64,000 nucleotides of DNA from Angelobacter sp036557225 (lineage in GTDB: Bacteria; Acidobacteriota; Terriglobia; Terriglobales; Acidobacteriaceae): the NCBI GenBank assembly GCA_036557225.1, contig DATBHX010000053.1, forward strand, positions 1 to 64,000, written 5' to 3'. Of the stretch, positions 44,175 to 54,678 are shown one piece after another; the first letter of the stretch is position 1, and every line of letters begins with the position of its first letter. Under the pieces are notes generated by a model. That model was not told the DNA's origin and searched no databases. It saw only the letters and a program-made list of their open reading frames with translations. The translations under genes were made by a program, and so were the position numbers.

Positions 44175-44237
44175 GATCCTTCGACTCCTCCTCACTCTCC
44201 CGCCTTGCGGGCTCCCTCGGAGTCGCTCAGGATGACA
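44175..44237. repeat. dispersed palindromic repeat GATCCTTCGACTCC...
   Basis: Second member of the family at 2454-2504: GATCCTTCGACTCC at one end, GGAGTCGCTCAGGATGACA at the other. Confidence 0.65.
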
Positions 44238-44336
44238 AAGAATAGAGATTGGACACTACGCGGCCCTGAAGGGCCGCTCTTCCACCGGTGTAGACCAGCG
44301 ATTTTCCCGAGATTGTGACGGAAAGAAAATCTCACT

Positions 44337-44368
44337 CAGCAATCAGCAATCAGCACTCAGCATTCAGC
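44337..44368. repeat. heptameric tandem repeat CAGCAAT
   Basis: Four consecutive 7-bp units CAGC(A/A/A/A)(A/C/T)T followed by CAGC. A shorter run occurs at 53888-53911. Confidence 0.7.
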
Positions 44369-44472
44369 CCTGCAATGTTTTTCTAGAATTCAAACAAGTC
44401 AGCTAAGACCCTATATGCTCACTGCGCTTTGGGAACGATAGGGATCTCTCGCTTCGCTCGAGATTCGGAACA

Positions 44473-46674
44473 TCACGGCCTCCGGATCACTTCCGGCTGT
44501 GGTAGGGCTTGCTTACCCTGAGCTTCAGCCCTCTGCGCATCACCCGACGCTGCTGTCGGGGCACTGGTGACAACAAAACTCTGCGTTGTCGTGGCCGAAG
44601 CCTGGAACTGATCAAAGACGGTCGCGGTCACGGAAAAGGTCCCTGCTGCTGAAAGCGTATGCACTGCCGACGCCGTAGTGAAGGTTGCGCCATCGGAGAA
44701 CTGTATTTGGCGTTTGGAAATAAACCCGTCCGGATCATGTGAAGTGGCTGTGCATGCCAGCACCGTGGTTGGCGAAACACTCGGCAGAGGAATCACGGTT
44801 ACGGCTGCGGTGGGAGGCAGATTACCGGGTTCGCCCACCACGGTGATCGAGGATTGGGAGACCGCGCCGGTGGAATCGGTGGCTTTCACGCTGATGGTTC
44901 GCGTGCCGAAAAAGACCTTGAAGGCCGAATTGATTACGCCTCCGGTATCCGAGTGGGCGGGATTGCCATCGAGCAGGACGTCTGTCCGGCTGATCGAATT
45001 CGCGGAATTGGCGGAGGTGACAATCGGTGTAGGGAAGTTCACGCTGGCGGAATTGGTGGGGCTCAGGACGGTGGCGCCCGGAGCAACAGCCTTCACTTCC
45101 ACCCGTGTAGCGGCTACAGCAGAAGCGCCCCCGTTATCAACCACTGTTGCCGTAACGATGAATTTGCCTGCTGCCTGGTAGGTGTGCTTTGCGTTGGCCG
45201 AGTTGACAACCGTGCCATCACCGAAATCGATGCTGGTTTGTGCAATCGAACCATCGGGATCAGACGATCCGGCAGTGTTGGCGCTTACAGTGAGGTCAGC
45301 GGTCAGCGATACGTTCAGAGCCGCGTGGGGCGGCGCGTCGCCGGCTTTCATCACTACAGGCGCGGAAAGCGTGTTGCGGATGCTGGATTTTCCTGTGGCC
45401 TTGACGAACAGCGAGACCGGTGAAGGCAGGTTGAACTGCGCCAGGTCGAGAGCGTGCTGGCCTGCGGGAACGTCAGCAAGTTTCGCCAGGTTGTGCCCGT
45501 CAACCGAGGCAAATACCGTGAAGTGGTCGATCGTGGTTTCCGATGCGCCTTGAACGGTCCAATTCAATGTGGTCCCGGAGAGCGCGGGCACCAGGAACGT
45601 GCAACCATCGATGCCGCTCTCGATCTCCGTACCTTCTTCATAGTCATTCCAAGTGGCAATCTGCAATGTTTCCAGTTGATGGTTCGTGGAGAAGAATTTT
45701 ACGGTTTGCTGGAATGTATTGAGCCAGGTCTGGCCGCACTGGTGATGGATCTGGCGATTGCTGCCGAACATTGCCTGGGAATCGTCGAATCCCTTAAAGG
45801 CTGCGCCGACTGCCGGACGACCTGCGGCCTGCGCTTTGGTGTAGAAGTTGTTGAGGGCTGAAAGCTGCATGTCAAACGGATCGGTTGAATTCTTGTCGAC
45901 CCACTGAAACGCGCCTCCGGCAAAGCTCTGCTGCATTCCTTCATTGCCGCGAAACAGCAGAATCATGTTGGCCGGCACAGTAGGCAGGACCTTTGACCAA
46001 TCGATAAAGAACTGGGTAACGCCGAACATGAAGACCGGCTTCTTGCCGCTGACCTCCATGTAAGCGGGAGAAGACACAAATTGTGCGCTGATGAACTGCA
46101 GGTCACTGATGAGCTGAGCGGTCACGTCGCAATTATTGGCGAGCGCGGCACCGGACAGCGCGCCTGAGTCTTCCATAATGGCGAATTGGAATCCGGGGTG
46201 GGCCTCAGCTTCTTTCTGCACCAGGACCGTCGCTGTGCTGCTGATATTGGCGTTGGGGCCAAACCAGTCAACGATCGTGCCATTGATCCCGCGGCTGATC
46301 ATGTCTTCCACCTGGCGATGGACCTGAGCCGGGTCGTCCGAGCGATAGCCGACGTTGATGTGGTTGGTACCGCCAAACCAGGGCTGGAGCTCAGCGAAAA
46401 CTTTCGTGGTAGCCCCGGGATAGAGCAGTTGCTGCACCGGCATCTTGCTTACATTTCCTGAAGCCGCATTGCCGTTCCCGGGTGCGGTGAACGTGTCTGC
46501 TGCACTGGTATTGTTCGCGGTTTCAGCCTGAACAGTCGTGGTCGTGGGTGTGGATCCCACGGGTGGTTCGCCACCCGACCCTGAACCTCCACCGCAGCCG
46601 GCCAGGGGAATGGTCAGGATCAACAAGGTCGATAACGAGAGAAGGCAGACAGACGGATAACGCAAGTGTTGCAT
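44473..46674 (-). CDS. GH71/GH99-like glycosidase lipoprotein with PKD domains
   Basis: 733 residues. Lipobox LTIPLAGCGGG at about 20-30. Residues 80-360 resemble a GH99/GH71-type TIM barrel (AELQPWFGG, GYRSDDPAQVHRQVEDMISRGINGTIVDWFGP, FQFAIMEDSGAL, QIATWNDYEEGTEIESGIDG) with candidate catalytic acids in WNDYEEGTEIE. Residues 430-715 hold three or so PKD/Ig-like modules (SSDPDGSIAQTSIDFGDGT, SHDPDGFISKRQIQFSDG). Exported, possibly degrading alpha-glucan or mannan. A candidate structured leader lies upstream. Confidence 0.75.
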   Translation of the reverse strand: MQHLRYPSVCLLSLSTLLILTIPLAGCGGGSGSGGEPPVGSTPTTTTVQAETANNTSAADTFTAPGNGNAASGNVSKMPVQQLLYPGATTKVFAELQPWFGGTNHINVGYRSDDPAQVHRQVEDMISRGINGTIVDWFGPNANISSTATVLVQKEAEAHPGFQFAIMEDSGALSGAALANNCDVTAQLISDLQFISAQFVSSPAYMEVSGKKPVFMFGVTQFFIDWSKVLPTVPANMILLFRGNEGMQQSFAGGAFQWVDKNSTDPFDMQLSALNNFYTKAQAAGRPAVGAAFKGFDDSQAMFGSNRQIHHQCGQTWLNTFQQTVKFFSTNHQLETLQIATWNDYEEGTEIESGIDGCTFLVPALSGTTLNWTVQGASETTIDHFTVFASVDGHNLAKLADVPAGQHALDLAQFNLPSPVSLFVKATGKSSIRNTLSAPVVMKAGDAPPHAALNVSLTADLTVSANTAGSSDPDGSIAQTSIDFGDGTVVNSANAKHTYQAAGKFIVTATVVDNGGASAVAATRVEVKAVAPGATVLSPTNSASVNFPTPIVTSANSANSISRTDVLLDGNPAHSDTGGVINSAFKVFFGTRTISVKATDSTGAVSQSSITVVGEPGNLPPTAAVTVIPLPSVSPTTVLACTATSHDPDGFISKRQIQFSDGATFTTASAVHTLSAAGTFSVTATVFDQFQASATTTQSFVVTSAPTAASGDAQRAEAQGKQALPQPEVIRRP

Positions 46675-47412
46675 GGAAAACTCCGCGCGTAGTTTTCTGG
46701 GAACTTTGCTTAGTCAGATTTAATTCCATCAGCCGGGTGTGCACAATGGCTCGATCTCCGTAATCCGGCCAACGTAGGTGCTTTGACGAGCTGTTTAGAG
46801 GTGGAAACCTCTCCATTGATGAAAGGCTGATGAATTCGGTGGCGGGTCTTTCTATCTAGTTCATCTGTACCATTTCGCGCTGTACTCGGCAGGGGTTTTG
46901 GGCTACGCTGACTGTTTATCAATCAGTAAAAATGCGCTCCAGGGGAAATGAGGATTGTCTGGGATGGCATTTGTTCGAAAGACTGGGACCAACCCTACGC
47001 CAAATTGGGATCATTGGGATGAACGGGGAGGGGGTAGGGGGAGATCGGGACTATTTACTATTGAGTAAAATTTTAGGCTCGCCAGAATCCAAGGCAAGCC
47101 GGGACAGGTTGCCGAAATTGCCAGAAGTGACAATTGAAAGGAGTTGTCGCAGAGACTTGATAGCCCTGAAGCGCAGCGGAGCCGATCCCTCGCCGTTCGC
47201 AACAAAAGTTTTTTGTTAATGAAAAGAGGCTTCCGGCTCCGGCTCGGGATGGCGAATCGAGAAGGGAAAGCGCTTGGCGGAAATGAAGGTTTTTCAAATC
47301 TTAACAACCCCGAGACTCGCACAGTCCGGCAAGGCCTTGTAAAATAAATAGATTACATCCCGGCCCAGACGCGGCCCGTAGTTCAGCTTTCATCCCAAAT
47401 GGAGACCAGCTA
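46675..47412. other. long divergent intergenic region
   Basis: 738 bp between the glycosidase and ppdK with no convincing gene. Holds promoters for both and the structured element at 46744-46818. Several GCCGAAATTGCC-like words recur. Confidence 0.55.
46744..46818 (-). ncRNA. candidate structured 5' leader of the glycosidase gene
   Basis: Minus-strand RNA could fold with outer stem CAAUGG/CCAUUG, hairpin GAGGU-UUCC-ACCUC, and a second long-range stem GCUCG/CGAGC enclosing UCAAAGCACCUACG and GGCCGGAUUACGG. It lies 70 nt before the start codon. The enclosed segment faintly recalls GEMM/c-di-GMP-I elements but the 5' half does not fit. Unproven. Confidence 0.25.
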
Positions 47413-50151
<2,739 letters not shown>

Positions 50152-50156
50152 GTTTT

Positions 50157-50235
50157 TACCGCAAAGGACGCAGAGGACGCAAAGGGAACAGAAGAGGTTT
50201 ATTTTCGTTGCTCCCTTCACGTCCTTTGTGGTTTA
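50157..50235. repeat. inverted repeat ACCGCAAAGGAC...GTCCTTTGTGGTTT
   Basis: Arms TACCGCAAAGGACGCAGAGGA and CACGTCCTTTGTGGTTTA are inverted around about 40 bp. It could serve as a terminator between ppdK and the convergent cytochrome gene. Confidence 0.65.
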
Positions 50236-51036
50236 AGGGCCCTTCTGTACAGGAGGAGCTTCCAATCCATTCTCCGGTTTCACTTTGCCCTGGTGGCATC
50301 CGGAGCAGCTGATTGGTCCGCCTTTGCCGTAATACTGGTGGATCACATCGGAGACCATGCTCATCATTTTGCGCGCAGTCTTTTTTGCCTCGACGTCGTC
50401 TTTCTCCCACTGATCCTGAACGTGGCAGTGGGTGCACTTCACGCCCAGTGACTGGCTGAAGAAGTTCATGATCATCGGCATTCTGCCGGCGGGCAGGCCT
50501 TTGAAACTTTGAATGTTGTGGAAGACCTCTTGAGCAGGCTTCTTTTCATCATCGGGGCTGAGATGGATATATTTCTCCGCCTCCTGCGGCGCCGCTTCGG
50601 CAGGTTTCGGCTGGTCCGGATGCCCGCGATGGCAGGTCCAGCACGTGACCTTGTTTTTGTGATCGAAATACGTTCCTTCGATATAGCCGAGCATTTTGAA
50701 CATCATTCTTGTTCTATCTTTGGCCGGCTTTTCATTTTTGTCCCATTCGTACTGCGTGTGGCAGTAGGTGCAGGAGACGCCCAGGTTGCCACGGATGGCG
50801 TTCATCGCCAGGAGCACCTGCGTTGCCGGTTTGCCTTTGAATGTTTCGATGTTCTTGTAAACGTCTTCGGCGCGCACCGGGCTGTCCAGACCGAGCCGCG
50901 AATCGGGTTGTTCCGGCGAAGGAGTGGCGGCCGGCAGGACCGGTTTCGGCGATTGGCTTTGCGTTGTTGCCAGCCATCGCGTGGAGAAGGATACCGAACC
51001 TGCCAGAAGGACTGCCGCCACAACCAAGGTTTTCAT
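50233..51036 (-). CDS. tetraheme cytochrome c (reaction-centre cytochrome-like)
   Basis: 267 residues with a signal sequence and four CxxCH sites: CTYCH at 89, CWTCH at 132, CTHCH at 201 and CSGCH at 244. The protein is an internal duplication: each half starts (E)DVYKNIETFKGKPA or EVFHNIQSFKGLPA and ends with a CxxCHRG/CxxCHQG heme. This is the photosynthetic reaction-centre cytochrome c subunit fold, widely reused in non-phototrophic Acidobacteriota. Periplasmic electron carrier. ATG 51036 (MKTLVV) chosen. Confidence 0.9.
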   Translation of the reverse strand: MKTLVVAAVLLAGSVSFSTRWLATTQSQSPKPVLPAATPSPEQPDSRLGLDSPVRAEDVYKNIETFKGKPATQVLLAMNAIRGNLGVSCTYCHTQYEWDKNEKPAKDRTRMMFKMLGYIEGTYFDHKNKVTCWTCHRGHPDQPKPAEAAPQEAEKYIHLSPDDEKKPAQEVFHNIQSFKGLPAGRMPMIMNFFSQSLGVKCTHCHVQDQWEKDDVEAKKTARKMMSMVSDVIHQYYGKGGPISCSGCHQGKVKPENGLEAPPVQKGP

Positions 51037-51180
51037 CAATGTTGCCTCGTGCTTCGCTGTCACCAAGGGCCCATGGGCCAGTGACTTGGAGGAATTTGTG
51101 GGCAGACTACGTGCGGCGCGTGCGATGGCAATGGTTTTTGGTACGAACAGTTAACCGTTCGCTGCGAATGGCAGGAGTGT

Positions 51181-51948
51181 TCAACCTTCTTTCCCGAGCA
51201 GGACGCGCAGTTTGTCTTTTTGATAGCGGCTCAGCTTCAGCTCCTGGCCGTTGTTCATCACTACGCGATGGTGGCCGCGAAACCATGGCTGCACTTCGCG
51301 TATGCGCTGGAGATTGACGATGGTGGAACGGTGTATACGCATGAACCTTGCCGGATCAAGCTTGCGTTCCATCTCATTCATGTTCCCGCGCACCAGATGC
51401 GACACTCCGTTGCTGTGGAGGCGAAGATAGTTTCCTTCCGCTTCAATCCAGTCGAGGTCGCGCACGTTGAGGAACAGAAAGCGTCCCCGGGCCGGCACAG
51501 GGATTCTTTCCACGAATTCCTTTTTCGCGCTGAGCTGCTGCAGCAGCTCGGTGAGCTGTTGATGCGGCGCCTGCCGCCTGCCCAGCTCCAGAGTGCTTTG
51601 CGCGTGCAGAAGAGCGTCACGAAAGCGTTCTTGAGAGAACGGCTTGAGCAGATAGTCGAGCGCATGCGCCTCAAAGGCCTGTATGGCATAGCGATCGTAG
51701 GCGGTCACAAAGATGGTGACCGGCATGGCATCTTTGCCCACGCGGCTGATGACCTCAAAGCCATCGGCTTCCGGCATCTGGATGTCGAGAAACAAGAGAT
51801 CAGGGCGGCGCTCGCGGATGGCAACAGCGGCCGAAGCTCCGTCGCCGCATTCGCCCGCGATAGTGAATTGCGGAAAAGCTTTCAGGAATTTGCGGATGCT
51901 GCGCCGCGCCAGTGGTTCGTCGTCGACAATCAGCGCCGAATACTTCAT
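51181..51948 (-). CDS. LytTR-family response regulator
   Basis: 255 residues. Receiver domain with phospho-Asp in PDLLFLDIQMPEADGFEV at about 55-60 and the Lys of DYLLKPFS near 104, then a LytTR DNA-binding domain (RDLDWIEAEGNYLRLHSNGVSHLVRGNMNEMERKL, FMRIHRSTIVNLQRI). Nine bp downstream of the kinase gene, so they form a pair. Confidence 0.94.
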   Translation of the reverse strand: MKYSALIVDDEPLARRSIRKFLKAFPQFTIAGECGDGASAAVAIRERRPDLLFLDIQMPEADGFEVISRVGKDAMPVTIFVTAYDRYAIQAFEAHALDYLLKPFSQERFRDALLHAQSTLELGRRQAPHQQLTELLQQLSAKKEFVERIPVPARGRFLFLNVRDLDWIEAEGNYLRLHSNGVSHLVRGNMNEMERKLDPARFMRIHRSTIVNLQRIREVQPWFRGHHRVVMNNGQELKLSRYQKDKLRVLLGKEG

Positions 51949-51957
51949 GCCCTTACC

Positions 51958-53064
51958 TTACGCCTTTGACGCGGTGGCAGCGGAAGCATTATCGCTGGCG
52001 GGGAAACTCAGCTTCACGGCCACGCCGCCGCCTTCGCGATTGACGATAGCAAGAGAGTGAGCATTACCATAGAGTTGCTCCAGGCGGGCGCGCGTGTTGC
52101 TGAGGCCGATGCCCCGGGCCGTATCCGCACCATTTTCCATGTGCCCGGCTCGGTTGATCACTTCCAGGAGCAACAGGCCATTTTCCCGTCGGCCCACAAT
52201 GCTGATCTCGTCCGCCTGCTTGTGTTTGCCGATCCCGTGCCGGACCGCATTCTCCACCAGAGGCTGCAAAATCATGGTCGGAACAGCGCAGGGCAGCGCC
52301 GCTGGATCAATTTGCCTGACGATCTGCAGCCGGTCCTTGAATCGCGTTTGCTCGATGGAGAGATAACAATCGAGAAGCTCGAGCTCCTGGCGCAGAGAAA
52401 CCTCTGGAGTTTCAATTTTGCTCAGAGTAGCGCGCAACAGGTCACTGAGCTTGAGCACCATCTCCTGCGCCGCAGCCGGCTCTTCGGAAATCAGGGTGGA
52501 AATGGAGTGCAGGGTATTGAAAAGAAAGTGGGGATGCAGCTGCATGGTCAAGGCTTGCAACTGGGCATTCGCCAGATCGGTCTCCATGCGCGCCCAGGCT
52601 AGTTCGCGCGATCTCGACTGCTCGAAATAGAAGATCCCATGATTCAGCGCCACGATGACCCAATAGGTCAGCAGGTTCATGTGCAGCTTGTACGTAGCGA
52701 AAAAATACAGGACCTTCCAATAACCCAGAACGTAGCCGGGGTTCACGATGTAGTTGAGTCTCACCTGGACGGCCAACTGCGCAAGGGAGATCAGCACGCC
52801 CGCGATCAGGTGCAAGGCCACCGGCGCGATCCAGTGCTGTGAAGTAATGCGGAAACGCCGGCAGAGAAAGAGCACCAGAGGCGTAAGCGCGGCCCAGACG
52901 TACCACTCGGTGGAAGCGACCAGGAATTCATGGTGAAAACTGTCTGGCCGGTTGCGTGAAACGGCAAAGACGTAAGCCTGCACGGCGAAGGTCAGAACGA
53001 TGAGGGTCCAGGCAAGGAAGATGAGCACCGAGCTGAGCGCGCGTTTTCGGGCCGTGGTCACCAA
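51958..53064 (-). CDS. LytS/YehU-type sensor histidine kinase
   Basis: 368 residues with about four to five TM helices, then a PF06580 kinase core: QLHPHFLFNTLHSISTLI with the phosphoacceptor His at about 188, and HATPase motifs LVENAVRHGIGKH and GIGLSNTRARLEQLYG. The initiator is TTG 53064 or GTG 53061; no ATG fits. It signals to the LytTR regulator downstream. Stimulus unknown; homologues respond to envelope or metabolite cues. Confidence 0.9.
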   Translation of the reverse strand: MVTTARKRALSSVLIFLAWTLIVLTFAVQAYVFAVSRNRPDSFHHEFLVASTEWYVWAALTPLVLFLCRRFRITSQHWIAPVALHLIAGVLISLAQLAVQVRLNYIVNPGYVLGYWKVLYFFATYKLHMNLLTYWVIVALNHGIFYFEQSRSRELAWARMETDLANAQLQALTMQLHPHFLFNTLHSISTLISEEPAAAQEMVLKLSDLLRATLSKIETPEVSLRQELELLDCYLSIEQTRFKDRLQIVRQIDPAALPCAVPTMILQPLVENAVRHGIGKHKQADEISIVGRRENGLLLLEVINRAGHMENGADTARGIGLSNTRARLEQLYGNAHSLAIVNREGGGVAVKLSFPASDNASAATASKA

Positions 53065-53090
53065 GTAATCATACGCGGGGAGAGTCTAAG

Positions 53091-53235
53091 GATCGGGTGA
53101 TCGGAAAAGCGGAGTCTTTCGACTACTCAATTTTCTAAAACGGGCTTTTGATCCGTGTGATCGGTATTTATGAGTGGTACGCTTTGGTCTTTTCGATCGC
53201 GGCGATCACCCGATCACCGCGATCACCCGATTTCC
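53091..53235. repeat. GATCGGGTGATCG inverted repeats
   Basis: GATCGGGTGATCGG at 53091-53104 faces CGATCACCCGATC at 53203-53215 and CGATCACCCGATTTCC at 53220-53235. It lies between the kinase start and a minus-strand unknown. Confidence 0.6.
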
Positions 53236-53837
53236 TACTGCACTTTCTGCAAACGATCGATCAGCTTTTGTGCCAGGTTGTCTTCCGATTCTGACCACAG
53301 CACGCGGCCGCTGATACCGCAGTTCTTCTCCACCGCGCTGGTGAAGTTGACCAGCTTTTGCACGTTCGACTTGATGCGCTGCTCGAGCGTGTTGGTGAAG
53401 TCGGCTTCTTCGTAGAGGAATGGAGTATCCAGGCCGAAGTCGACCTGGATGTGGCCGTTTTGCTGGAAAGTAGCGTTTTCAAATCGGGTGCCGAAGGCGA
53501 TGAACTTGACCGGCTGCGGCTGCACCTGCCAGGTTTCATCGAGATCCCCTTCCAGGACCGGGACCCATAAGTCCCAGAGGACGTCTATCTCATAGGCATT
53601 GTCTTCATGCAGGAATTCGCCGGCCAGGGCAAGCGCGCGTTCAGGATCAGCGCGATAGTCGAAGGTCTGCTCGAAGACCAATGGCTGGTCCCAGGAGATG
53701 CTGCGCACGCCCAGATAGCCCACGCCGCCGCGCTTGGTGGAGAAAGGGAACTGCTTCAGCACGGAGAGCACGCGAGGCATCATCTCCGGCGCCTGGAAGC
53801 TGGGAAACCAAATACTCAGATAGAGACGGTCAGCCAT
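53235..53837 (-). CDS. conserved protein of unknown function
   Basis: 200 residues, soluble, start MADRLYLSIWFPSF (ATG 53837). Contains KRGGVGYLGVRSISWDQPLVFEQTFDYRAD, LWDLWVPVLEGD and LEQRIKSNVQKLVNFTSAVEKNCGISGRVLWSESEDN. No family recognised; similar proteins occur in Acidobacteriota. Monocistronic. Confidence 0.72.
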   Translation of the reverse strand: MADRLYLSIWFPSFQAPEMMPRVLSVLKQFPFSTKRGGVGYLGVRSISWDQPLVFEQTFDYRADPERALALAGEFLHEDNAYEIDVLWDLWVPVLEGDLDETWQVQPQPVKFIAFGTRFENATFQQNGHIQVDFGLDTPFLYEEADFTNTLEQRIKSNVQKLVNFTSAVEKNCGISGRVLWSESEDNLAQKLIDRLQKVQ

Positions 53838-53887
53838 AAATGCAAGGACGCTATTGTAATCTGAGATGCGCTTTGCTGCGAAGAAGC

Positions 53888-53911
53888 AGTCAGCTATCAG
53901 CAATCAGCAAA
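53888..53911. repeat. CAGCAAT heptamer run, short copy
   Basis: CAGCTAT-CAGCAAT-CAGC, same unit as 44337-44368. Confidence 0.5.
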
Positions 53912-53961
53912 GCGGCCCCGTACCATGAATCCATGGTAATGTTCTTGGCCGGAGGTAGAAA

Positions 53962-54555
53962 ATGCGCGCTTGGCGCAGTATGGTCGCGATCCTGGTTTTG
54001 GCCGGGTCTTGTACGATGAGCGGAGCTGCTATTCAGCAATCGCCGGCCGGACAGCAGCCGCCGGCGGCCGAAAAGCCGACGCCGCAGCCAACCGCCGTAC
54101 CGGAAAAGAAGCCGGTCATCGAAACCGCCTCAACACGCCTGGTTTCCGCGCGGAACGTTCTGATTGTCCGAACGCGCGGCAGCATGGTCCCTTTCGAGGT
54201 AATCCAATCAACGTTGGATGGGTGGGGCCGGTTCACCCTGGTGGAGACGCGAGACAAAGCAGACCTGATCATTGAGATTGCCTCCAACGGGGACTCGAGC
54301 ATTCAGGTTTCAAGCTCCTCCAGCGTTTCGCCTGACAGCGGCAAGGAAGAAAAGTCCACTTCCACCCGGAAGGACCTTACGCCAACCGCGGTCACGATGA
54401 CGGTGAGTGACGCCAGGAACAAACGTCCATTGTGGAGCGCGACGGAGACCGTGAAGTTCGCGGTGAAAGAAAAGACCAAGGAGAACAATCTGGTTGACGC
54501 AGCGGAGCGGCTGGCGGCGAAGTTCCATCAGCGACTGGAGCCCGCCGCGAAATAG
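53962..54555 (+). CDS. exported protein of unknown function
   Basis: 197 residues: signal peptide (MVAILVLAGSCTMSGAAIQ), a Pro/Gln-rich linker, then a domain with VLIVRTRGSMVPFEVIQSTLDGWGRFTLVETRDKADLIIEI and TPTAVTMTVSDARNKRPLWSATETVKFAVKEKTKENN, resembling the TolB-like/lipoprotein type that appears in Acidobacteriota exported proteins. GGAGG is 7 nt before ATG. Confidence 0.75.
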   Translation: MRAWRSMVAILVLAGSCTMSGAAIQQSPAGQQPPAAEKPTPQPTAVPEKKPVIETASTRLVSARNVLIVRTRGSMVPFEVIQSTLDGWGRFTLVETRDKADLIIEIASNGDSSIQVSSSSSVSPDSGKEEKSTSTRKDLTPTAVTMTVSDARNKRPLWSATETVKFAVKEKTKENNLVDAAERLAAKFHQRLEPAAK

Positions 54556-54678
54556 ATGGCAAGCGTAGTCGCGCAAGCATAAAGTTTCTTTTAGGAAAAA
54601 ATATTTTCCCTCTGATTCAGGCCTTCAGCAGAGTCTTAGCGCAACCCGCAACAACGTTGCTGAATCACAGCGGTTGTT

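Larger units (their letters stand above)
43949..44472. other. repeat-rich intergenic region
   Basis: 524 bp without a supported gene. Contains several short palindromes, including GCGGCCCTGAAGGGCCGC at 44260-44277, plus the dispersed repeats listed separately. Confidence 0.6.

Noticed and set aside
44337..44368. Tandem heptamers as a possible CRISPR
   Set aside because: Units of 7 bp without spacers; no cas genes nearby.
46744..46818. A firm c-di-GMP-I riboswitch call
   Set aside because: Only the 3' half loosely resembles it; conserved 5' residues are missing, so it is kept only as a structured-RNA candidate.
46932..47219. A 95-codon plus-strand frame in the glycosidase/ppdK spacer
   Set aside because: No ribosome-binding site, no recognisable features, and repeat words in the region.
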